From Alteromonas indica (lineage in GTDB: Bacteria > Pseudomonadota > Gammaproteobacteria > Enterobacterales > Alteromonadaceae): 64,000 bases of DNA. The notes under the pieces were generated by a model. The model saw only the letters and a list, made by a program, of their open reading frames with translations. It did no database searches and had not been told where the DNA came from. Shown piece by piece: positions 1-7,063 of the stretch; the stretch's first letter is position 1, and every line of letters starts with the position of its first letter. The stretch is from the NCBI GenBank assembly GCA_003056425.1, contig PYVY01000004.1, positions 124,001 through 188,000 on the forward strand, read 5' to 3'. The translations under genes were made by a program, and so were the position numbers.

Positions 1-1
1 G

Positions 2-1699
2 GGGGGTTGGGGCCCTGCGTATGGCGGCCGGGCTGCATCACTACTTAAATTGGACGTCGCTGAGGGTAATCCCAGTCCCTCTGCAAGTTTTCGTTACGAC
101 CTAGCCGGGTACGAAGTTGGGTACGATGGCCCTCTTGCTAACAGCGAAGATGCGACTTTACTTGTTTCTGCCCGGCGCCTGGACTTCGGCGCTTTGTTTG
201 AAACGATTGAAGAACTGGATATAGGAGAGCCTGTTTTGCGGGATGTCATCGTAAAGTCGGTTATACCTGTCGATCAACGTAATACCTTTGAAGTTCTGCT
301 AATGGATACGCACGAAGAATATACACGTGATGTTACTCATGTTTTCGAATCGCCCAATTTCGAAGATGCCGGGCTGCAAGATTCAGTTCAGGACAGCGAC
401 TTATATGGACTGACATTACGGTCTTTGGTTGGTGAATATAGTATCTGGACTAACAAGATTTACTACCGAAAAAGCGACAAGATAAGTTCTGAGGGTGAAG
501 CTTTTCCGGATCTTGTACCTGCAGGTTCGCCGGCCTCAAGCTTTCCTGTACGCGAAGATATTCTGACTATTGGGGAGGGGGAGACCGAAATAGGATGGCG
601 AAGTGACTTTGAAACCATGAATCGATGGGGACAGGTCTCTGGCGGGGTGAGGTTGACGCAAATTGAACTTGATTACCATACGGTATTACAGGGCAACTGG
701 ACCCGGTTTGTTTACGATAATGACGATTTAAGGCCAGACGCCGATCAGCAGTTTATTGTGCTTACCCCTGAATATATTAATGCGTCAATAAAGCAGAAAA
801 AAATGAGTTATGCCGGCTATATAGATCAAGTTTTTGAAGTCGCTGATTGGGACTTTAGCACTGGCTTACGCGTGGAGCGGGATGGCTTTGCCGACGAAAG
901 TTTCGCGTCGCCTCGGTTCAGTGTGAACTGGCAGCCAGGTAAGCAGGTTAAATATTTCGCCACCGCGGGCCTGTTCCATCAGTCGCCGCGGTATTTAGAG
1001 CTTGCCGCTAATGAGACAAACACCCTCAAAACAGAAAAAACCACCCATTTTAGTCTCGGTTTAAAATATTTTCCGAGCAACAATTGGTCGGTGTTGACTG
1101 AGGCGTATTATCAAAATCTCGACGATTTGGTGGTAGACCTGGATAGGACAAATGGTACCTTTGCCAATAGTGGTGACGGCACCTCGTACGGTGTGGATAT
1201 CGTAGCTAACGGCACAATACGTGAAGGCCTTTATGCTACGGTAACCTATTCTTATAATGATGCTGAAATTGACCGCCAAGACGGCCGCGGTTATATGGCG
1301 GCTGCGTTTAGTCGAGAACATGTCGCCACTCTAGGTTTGACTTGGGAAATCAGTGATCGCTGGAAGATCGCGGGACGCTATAAGTATCTGTCTGGCAGAC
1401 CAGACGATGAATATGTTATTCATGCAGATGTACTGGGGCCAGGCCAACCTTTGCGCTATTCCAAAGAGATTATTAAGCGTAATATCGGGCGTAAAAGTGG
1501 TTCCAGTTTGGTGAACGTCCGTGTTGACTATCGGCGCGCGTTTGGCCCCGTAGATATCACAGCCTTTCTCGATGTCATCAACGTCACGGCAGCATCATCA
1601 AGTGATGAGGCCGAATTTGATTACCGCCGAGGAGTTGAAGTGAAAGACGAAAGCGAGGCCGAGCCATTGATTGGTCTGCGCCTGGATTATGCTTGGTAA
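2..1699 (+). CDS. TonB-dependent outer-membrane receptor, C-terminal part (cut by window edge)
   Basis: The reading frame is open to the left edge (it reads GGWGPAYGGRAASLLKL before the first in-frame TTG at 50), so the gene begins outside the window and the TTG is not its start. The edge residues look like the end of a TonB plug domain (PAxYGGR followed by a strand leading to EGN), and the remaining roughly 530 residues are the alternating aromatic/polar strands of a beta-barrel. The protein ends in ...RLDYAW, an aromatic C-terminus typical of outer-membrane proteins. Family role: TonB/ExbBD-energised uptake of a large substrate such as a siderophore, vitamin or glycan; the substrate cannot be read here. 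The stop lies 15 bp before the response regulator that follows, suggesting one transcript and a receptor linked to this two-component system. Confidence 0.85.
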   Translation, partial: GGWGPAYGGRAASLLKLDVAEGNPSPSASFRYDLAGYEVGYDGPLANSEDATLLVSARRLDFGALFETIEELDIGEPVLRDVIVKSVIPVDQRNTFEVLLMDTHEEYTRDVTHVFESPNFEDAGLQDSVQDSDLYGLTLRSLVGEYSIWTNKIYYRKSDKISSEGEAFPDLVPAGSPASSFPVREDILTIGEGETEIGWRSDFETMNRWGQVSGGVRLTQIELDYHTVLQGNWTRFVYDNDDLRPDADQQFIVLTPEYINASIKQKKMSYAGYIDQVFEVADWDFSTGLRVERDGFADESFASPRFSVNWQPGKQVKYFATAGLFHQSPRYLELAANETNTLKTEKTTHFSLGLKYFPSNNWSVLTEAYYQNLDDLVVDLDRTNGTFANSGDGTSYGVDIVANGTIREGLYATVTYSYNDAEIDRQDGRGYMAAAFSREHVATLGLTWEISDRWKIAGRYKYLSGRPDDEYVIHADVLGPGQPLRYSKEIIKRNIGRKSGSSLVNVRVDYRRAFGPVDITAFLDVINVTAASSSDEAEFDYRRGVEVKDESEAEPLIGLRLDYAW

Positions 1700-1714
1700 G
1701 GAACCAACCCACAG

Positions 1715-2419
1715 ATGATAGATGCCCTTGGTGCTATGCCGGTAAGCGCGCTGATTGTCGAAGACAATCGCGATATATGCGAAAACATTGCCGCCTACCT
1801 GGAAAAGTATAACTACATACTGGATTTCGCGTACGACGGTATTAGCGCTATGCATCTGGCTTCGACAAATTCGTACGATGTTATTGTATTGGATTTGATG
1901 CTTCCAAGGATGGATGGTCTATGTTTTTGCCAAAACTTGCGCACTGACGCGAGCATTCAAACACCTGTACTTATGCTAACCGCAAGAGACACACTGGAGG
2001 ATAAACTTAAGGGCTTTGAGGTGGGAGCCGATGACTATTTGGTCAAGCCATTTGCACTACAGGAGTTACATGCGCGTCTGCAAGCACTGTGTAAACGTAG
2101 TAACGGTAGCGCTAACGCCCAGTTAACTGTGGGCGATCTAAGTTTTAACACGGCTACGCTGCAAGTTCATCGGGCGGGCCGGCACCTCGAACTCTCGCCT
2201 GCTTGTATGAAGCTGCTGCGACGACTGATGGAAAAGGCTCCCGCCGTGGTGTACCGCCATGATTTAGAGACGTTGTTATGGGCCGATGAGCACCCCGATG
2301 GTGACGCGCTGCGCTCCCATATGTATAAGCTCAGACAGGCTATAGATAAGCCATTTAAGCGTGCACTTATCCACACTGTACACCGCATAGGATACCGAAT
2401 TGCAGAGGATGCACCCTAG
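1715..2419 (+). CDS. OmpR/PhoB-family response regulator
   Basis: A 234-residue two-domain regulator. The N-terminal receiver (about residues 10-128) has the acidic pair E16/D17, phospho-acceptor D60 in VLDLMLPRMDG, T89 in MLTARD and K111 in the KPF motif, so it should be phosphorylatable. The C-terminal winged helix (about 138-230) ends with the usual RxxGYR-type strand (HTVHRIGYRI). Start: ATG at 1715 has an AAGGA 12 nt upstream; ATG at 1736 (MPVSALIVEDN) is the alternative and gives a more typical length, but has no visible ribosome-binding site. The kinase gene follows with a 1-nt overlap, so the two are almost certainly a cognate pair. The regulated genes are unknown; the receptor upstream is the obvious candidate. 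Confidence 0.92.
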   Translation: MIDALGAMPVSALIVEDNRDICENIAAYLEKYNYILDFAYDGISAMHLASTNSYDVIVLDLMLPRMDGLCFCQNLRTDASIQTPVLMLTARDTLEDKLKGFEVGADDYLVKPFALQELHARLQALCKRSNGSANAQLTVGDLSFNTATLQVHRAGRHLELSPACMKLLRRLMEKAPAVVYRHDLETLLWADEHPDGDALRSHMYKLRQAIDKPFKRALIHTVHRIGYRIAEDAP

Positions 2420-3651
2420 TGTACCGGTACGGTTTGCGCACACGTGTTGCCATTGCGTTTGCGTTATGTGTTGCGGTACTTAGCGTCGCTTGGGGCGTGG
2501 CTTTCTTTGCTGCAATCCGGTTGAGCGAAGACCGGGTGATGATGCAACAGTTGCAAGTAGCCGCCGACAGCTACCCCTCTTTAACAACGAACCTGCGTGG
2601 CTATACTGAGATTAGTAGCTTACCTGAATCCCTTAGAGGGTGGGCGCAAACACACCCTGAGGAAGGAATGTATGAATTCAGTGCCGAAGAATTCCATGTC
2701 GCGGTAATACCCGCCGAAAATGAAATGCAGCGTGCCTATGTGGTCTTTGATGTAGCGGGTATTGAGGCCGCGTCTTCAGAAGATTGGTGGTTACTCTTGG
2801 TTATATCTGGGGTTGTCGGTACGTTAGGTTTTCTGGGCTTTGGGTTGGGCGTTTTTGTTATGCGCAGGGCTATCGCCCCGGTTGTGCAGCTTGCCAAAGC
2901 AGTGGCTGATATCGATCCGGAAAAACTTTCGGCGGAAGATCGAAAACGCATAGAGGCGAGTCGGTTCGGAGATGATGAAGTTGGTTTGCTGGCTGGAACA
3001 ATTGAAGTGACTTTTGAACGCATTAGTGCGTTTGTCGAGAGAGAGCGGTATTTTACCAACTCCGCCAGTCATGAGTTACGAACGCCCATTACAGTCATTA
3101 TGGGCGCCCTTGAGATCTTGGAACAAAGCGATTTATCGCTGGCTGATATAAAAGCGTTAAATCGGGTCGCACGGGCCACGCACGATATGAAAACGATGAT
3201 TGAAATGTTTTTATGCCTAGCTCGTGAAACGGACGACGGTTGGTATGACGAACAATTTTTGGTTATACCCTTAGTAAGCAAAGCAATGGAGCAGCAACGC
3301 TATCTGCTTCGTGGTAAATACCTTGATGTCAATATTGACGAACTGGCCAATCCCACAGTTCGCGGACACCCACAGGCATTTTCAATTGCGGTCAATAACC
3401 TGGTGAGAAATGCGTTTGAGCATACGCTTGGTGGTCAGGGACCAATCTCAATACGTATCTACCCGCGCGAGTTGTTAGTTACTAATCAGTTGGGCGGCGA
3501 CACTGTCGAGGACGTCTTCCAGCCAGATGTTACGCTATCTCATGGATATGGTTTGGGGTTGGGTATCGTGCAACGATTGTGCGAGCGAAATGGGTGGCTA
3601 TTTTCGTTACATGTTGATGAAAAGCATGTCATTGCCCGCTTATCCTGGTAA
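2419..3651 (+). CDS. Sensor histidine kinase, cognate to the upstream regulator
   Basis: 410 residues with a GTG start that shares its first base with the regulator's stop. Transmembrane segment 1 is about residues 9-33, a periplasmic stretch of about 85 residues follows, segment 2 is about 122-148, then a HAMP-like linker. The H-box SASHELRTPITVIMG places the phospho-accepting His at residue 218. The HATPase domain has an N-box (NNLVRNAFEHT) and a G2 box (GYGLGLGI). The usual DxGxG motif between them is not recognisable; the matching position reads LLVTNQLGGD. The periplasmic domain matches no sensor fold I recognise. It probably senses an envelope signal linked to the TonB receptor encoded just upstream. 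Confidence 0.9.
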   Translation: MYRYGLRTRVAIAFALCVAVLSVAWGVAFFAAIRLSEDRVMMQQLQVAADSYPSLTTNLRGYTEISSLPESLRGWAQTHPEEGMYEFSAEEFHVAVIPAENEMQRAYVVFDVAGIEAASSEDWWLLLVISGVVGTLGFLGFGLGVFVMRRAIAPVVQLAKAVADIDPEKLSAEDRKRIEASRFGDDEVGLLAGTIEVTFERISAFVERERYFTNSASHELRTPITVIMGALEILEQSDLSLADIKALNRVARATHDMKTMIEMFLCLARETDDGWYDEQFLVIPLVSKAMEQQRYLLRGKYLDVNIDELANPTVRGHPQAFSIAVNNLVRNAFEHTLGGQGPISIRIYPRELLVTNQLGGDTVEDVFQPDVTLSHGYGLGLGIVQRLCERNGWLFSLHVDEKHVIARLSW

Positions 3652-3982
3652 TTGAGATGGCTTTCCCCACAGCTCAAGAACACTAATTTCAATAATGTTT
3701 AAGATGCACTGAATAGCTATCATAAATAATGATAGCTATGGGCAGACGAAATAATACTCATGGTTAGTTGCACGTTATGGTATATCGCCCGTGTTTTTTA
3801 TAGCCGAGATACCTGATTTGGTCGGAGCGCATTCACAGTAGTCATACAATCGTGTCGCGCCGGGAAGGGGTCACAAGCTTAAACCACTGCTTGTAATGCA
3901 ACTGATGTATTCATCGTCTTCGTGCTTTTAGGCGACTATGTGCAATACAATTAACGGCTTCGTGTTAAGTTGAGACAGGCGC
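3652..3982. other. 331-bp intergenic region between convergent genes
   Basis: Lies between the ends of the histidine kinase (+) and nth (-). I see no coding frame with a plausible start and no classical GC-rich terminator with a T-run. The only structured element is the AT-rich inverted repeat at 3713-3739. Confidence 0.6.
3713..3739. repeat. Perfect 11-bp inverted repeat, 5-nt spacer
   Basis: ATAGCTATCAT, spacer AAATA, then ATGATAGCTAT. The arms match perfectly. The stem is AT-rich and not followed by a T-run on either strand, so it is a poor intrinsic terminator. It could be a protein-binding site or a weak bidirectional transcript-end structure for the convergent genes. Confidence 0.6.
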
Positions 3983-4615
3983 TTAATCAGTTTTATCCTT
4001 AAACTCACACAAATCTTCAATAATACACGAACCACAACGGGGCTTGCGGGCGATGCAGGTATATCTGCCGTGTAAAATCAGCCAATGATGCACATCGACT
4101 TTAAATTCTTTGGGTACAACCTTAAGTAGCTTCTGTTCAACCTGGTCGACATTTTTACCAACTGCCAGTTTGGTGCGGTTGGAGACCCGAAAGATATGGG
4201 TGTCTACAGCAATCGTAGGCCAGCCGAAGGCGGTATTCAGTACCACATTAGCTGTCTTGCGGCCCACTCCAGGAAGTGCTTCAAGTGCTTCGCGGTTTTC
4301 CGGAACCTCGCCAGCATGTTGTTCAATAAGAATGGCGCACATTTTATGGACGTTTTCTGCCTTGGCATTGTATAAGCCGATAGTCTTAATATATTGCTTC
4401 AAACCCTCTACGCCCAACTCCCAGATAGCCTGCGGGGTATTTGCCACCGGGAATAATTTGTCGGTTGCCTTATTCACGCCGACATCGGTTGATTGCGCAG
4501 AAAGGGTTACTGCCACTAACAGTTCAAACGGGCTAGTGTAATTTAGCTCCGTTTTGGGGTGAGGATTAGCGGCTTGCAGGCGGCCCAATATTTCTCGGCG
4601 TTTTGTATTATTCAT
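3983..4615 (-). CDS. nth: Endonuclease III (DNA glycosylase/AP lyase)
   Basis: 210 residues, colinear with E. coli Nth (211). It removes oxidised pyrimidines from DNA and cleaves the abasic site by beta-elimination. Visible hallmarks: the helix-hairpin-helix LPGVGRKTANVV with the catalytic Lys at 120, the catalytic Asp at 138 in TIAVDTHIFRV, and the C-terminal [4Fe-4S] ligand pattern C-x6-C-x2-C-x5-C in CIARKPRCGSCIIEDLC. It is the last gene of the rsx operon, 9 bp after rsxE, the same arrangement as in E. coli. Confidence 0.98.
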   Translation of the reverse strand: MNNTKRREILGRLQAANPHPKTELNYTSPFELLVAVTLSAQSTDVGVNKATDKLFPVANTPQAIWELGVEGLKQYIKTIGLYNAKAENVHKMCAILIEQHAGEVPENREALEALPGVGRKTANVVLNTAFGWPTIAVDTHIFRVSNRTKLAVGKNVDQVEQKLLKVVPKEFKVDVHHWLILHGRYTCIARKPRCGSCIIEDLCEFKDKTD

Positions 4616-4624
4616 ATCAGAGTA

Positions 4625-5317
4625 TCAACTTTCAGCGGTAACCCGAATGCGGGTGACTTTTTCAGTAGCCGTAGCCTGTTTGGTAGCGGCTCGGTTATCC
4701 AGCATATTTTTGGCGGCAATGAGTAAGCCCATTCCTATAAAGGCGCCTGGCGGCAAAATGGCCAGCAGAAATGGTTGTTCAGCGCTAAATATCTGAATAG
4801 GCCAGTTAGTTGCCACCGGGCCGAATAATCTGTCGGCCCCTGCCAGTAAAGTACCGGAACCAAGTACTTCACGCATCCCACCTAGCAGCATCAACACAGC
4901 GGTAAATCCAGCGCCCATCATCAAACCATCGAAAGCGGCAGGTAATACCGAGTTTTTAGACGCAAAGGCTTCGGCGCGGCCAATAATTGCGCAATTGGTT
5001 ACAATTAGGGGGATAAAAATGCCCAGCGCTAAATAAAGTTCATAGGTAAAAGCATTCATAAGCAACTGAATGATGGTAACAAAGGCGGCAATAATCATAA
5101 CAAATACGGGGATACGAATTTCACTGCGCACGATATTGCGCACCAGCGACACCGTTATATTCGACCCAATAAGTACCGCGGTGGTAGCCAGGCCCAGTCC
5201 CAGGCCGTTAATAACCGTAGCGGTTACAGCCAACAGCGGGCATAAACCTAATAATTGCACCAGTGCCGGGTTATTTTTCCACATGCCTTCAAAGGCTAAA
5301 TCCTGATATTGACTCAT
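4625..5317 (-). CDS. rsxE: Electron transport complex subunit RsxE/RnfE
   Basis: 230 residues, an integral inner-membrane protein with about six transmembrane segments. It is homologous to RsxA: both carry an LCPxxxV loop near the N-terminus ([11 protein letters not shown] here) and a TNCAxxG motif ([14 protein letters not shown]); the Cys of these motifs hold an Fe-S cluster between RnfA and RnfE in characterised Rnf complexes. The Rsx/Rnf complex moves electrons between NAD(H) and ferredoxin-type carriers and in enterobacteria keeps SoxR reduced. Gene order rsxG-rsxE-nth, with 9-bp gaps on both sides, indicates co-transcription. Confidence 0.97.
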   Translation of the reverse strand: MSQYQDLAFEGMWKNNPALVQLLGLCPLLAVTATVINGLGLGLATTAVLIGSNITVSLVRNIVRSEIRIPVFVMIIAAFVTIIQLLMNAFTYELYLALGIFIPLIVTNCAIIGRAEAFASKNSVLPAAFDGLMMGAGFTAVLMLLGGMREVLGSGTLLAGADRLFGPVATNWPIQIFSAEQPFLLAILPPGAFIGMGLLIAAKNMLDNRAATKQATATEKVTRIRVTAES

Positions 5318-5326
5318 TATTACCTC

Positions 5327-5968
5327 TTAGCGCTGGTTTGCGCGAGTATAACAGTTTGCTTGCTGGCTGAATAAACGTTGCTGGTTTTGTTCTATATAGA
5401 GCAATGTTTGGCGCACCCGATCCACCACCGCCCGTGGGGTAATGGTAGCACCGGTAAACTGATCAAATTGGCCGCCATCCTTTTTAACCTGCCAGGCATT
5501 TTGTTGCGTGGTATCAAAGGACTTGCCAGAAAAAGATAGAATCCAATCACTCACTGCAAGCTCAATTTTATCGCCCAGCCCGGGGGTTTCTTTATGCTCT
5601 ACGGCACGCACCCCCAACACAGTAAGATCGCTGGTCACTCCCACCACCAAGTTAATGTCGCCGCTATAGCCGTTTGGTGCGGTAGTTTGGATGGCAAGGG
5701 CTACCGGCTTATTATTTTGTCGCGCCCGGTATACGCGATGCGGCTGGGTATTTCCCAGGGCGGCGTCCTGTACCACTGCACAGTCCTTGTACAACGTATT
5801 GTTATAGTACGAGGCTGGTACCACCTCGTTTAGCACGCTCAATAACCGTTGGCGTTGTTGCTCTGCAATCCGGTCTTTCGTGCCAATAAAGGTCAGGCTT
5901 ATAAGCGCTGTGGTAACCAGTGCAAAAACAGTTAGCATCAAACCATTTTTTGAAATTGTTTTAAACAT
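5327..5968 (-). CDS. rsxG: Electron transport complex subunit RsxG/RnfG (FMN-bound)
   Basis: 213 residues with one N-terminal membrane anchor (about residues 8-28) and a periplasmic FMN-binding domain. The flavinylation site is the Thr in FTGATITPRAVVD (S/T-GAT motif), to which ApbE-type transferases attach FMN through a phosphoester. The domain carries electrons on the periplasmic side of the complex. It sits 6 bp after rsxD and 9 bp before rsxE. Length and motif are ordinary for the family. Confidence 0.97.
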   Translation of the reverse strand: MFKTISKNGLMLTVFALVTTALISLTFIGTKDRIAEQQRQRLLSVLNEVVPASYYNNTLYKDCAVVQDAALGNTQPHRVYRARQNNKPVALAIQTTAPNGYSGDINLVVGVTSDLTVLGVRAVEHKETPGLGDKIELAVSDWILSFSGKSFDTTQQNAWQVKKDGGQFDQFTGATITPRAVVDRVRQTLLYIEQNQQRLFSQQANCYTRANQR

Positions 5969-5974
5969 AACAGG

Positions 5975-7063
5975 CTATCTCTTTTGGGCCTGAGACTTTT
6001 TACGCCCATGCCCATAGGTACGCGGGCGGGTATAGTAGTCAATTAACGGCACGGCCATGTTCATAATAATAACCGCAAAGGCCACCGCATCAGGATAACC
6101 ACCAAATGTGCGAATGATCACTATCCAAAAGCCGATCGCGGCACCAAAAATAAGGCGGCCACGATTAGTGGTAGAAGCCGATACCGGATCGGTAGCGATA
6201 AAGAATGCGCCAATTAATACGCTACCGTTCACCAAATGAAAGAGCGGCGATGCATAGTAATCCATGTCACTTATGTGTAGCAGGCCGGATACCAGAGCAA
6301 CACTGGCTATCATTGCCACCGGTATATGCCAGTTAATAACCCGTAATGCCAGTAATCCCAGACCGCCAGCCAAATAGGCCAGACTTAACCATGCCCAGCC
6401 GGCGCCCGCACTAGAAGCAAATGCGCCAGTAAAAATATCTTGCGTCAGTGCTTCGGAATAAGTGCGCCCTTCAGCCAAACCGGTTTTCACCGCATCTAAA
6501 GGGGTCGCCATGGTGACGCCATCGCTGACACTTCTAATCTGGGTAATATCAAAACCGGCGCTGGTATAGCCGGTAAAAATAAGCCGCGCAGTATCGCTGA
6601 AGGTTAACGGGTCGGCCATCATCGCCACTGGCGGTAGCCACATAGTCATGGCTACCGGGAAAGAGATAAGTAGCACGACATAGCCAATCATGGCGGGATT
6701 AAACATATTAAAACCCAGACCACCATAAAGCTGTTTAGCGATAGCAATGGCACTGAAAGTACCGATAACTGTCATCCACCAGGGGAGGGTGGGAGGTAAG
6801 CTTACCGCCAATAGTAGCGCTGTCAGTACGGCGCTGAAATCAGCCAATGAGCGTTCAACACGTTTTTGTCTCAGTAAAAGTATGCCACCTTCTGTTAAGA
6901 CTGCTGTCAATACCGCTATACCGGCCTGAAAGACTAACCCCCAGCCAAATAATACTATCTGCAAGATCATCGCCGGTAGCATGGCATAGATGACCAAACG
7001 CATAACCTGGCTGGTATCACGCTTAACGCGCTGATGGGGCGAGCTGCTTAAATATAATTTCAT
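5975..7063 (-). CDS. rsxD: Electron transport complex subunit RsxD/RnfD
   Basis: 362 residues, an NqrB/RnfD-family membrane subunit with about nine or ten hydrophobic segments. The covalent FMN site of the family corresponds to the Thr-containing segment [16 protein letters not shown] near residue 180. The N-terminus ([19 protein letters not shown]) is typical. The start codon directly abuts the end of rsxC, so translation is probably coupled. Confidence 0.96.
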   Translation of the reverse strand: MKLYLSSSPHQRVKRDTSQVMRLVIYAMLPAMILQIVLFGWGLVFQAGIAVLTAVLTEGGILLLRQKRVERSLADFSAVLTALLLAVSLPPTLPWWMTVIGTFSAIAIAKQLYGGLGFNMFNPAMIGYVVLLISFPVAMTMWLPPVAMMADPLTFSDTARLIFTGYTSAGFDITQIRSVSDGVTMATPLDAVKTGLAEGRTYSEALTQDIFTGAFASSAGAGWAWLSLAYLAGGLGLLALRVINWHIPVAMIASVALVSGLLHISDMDYYASPLFHLVNGSVLIGAFFIATDPVSASTTNRGRLIFGAAIGFWIVIIRTFGGYPDAVAFAVIIMNMAVPLIDYYTRPRTYGHGRKKSQAQKR

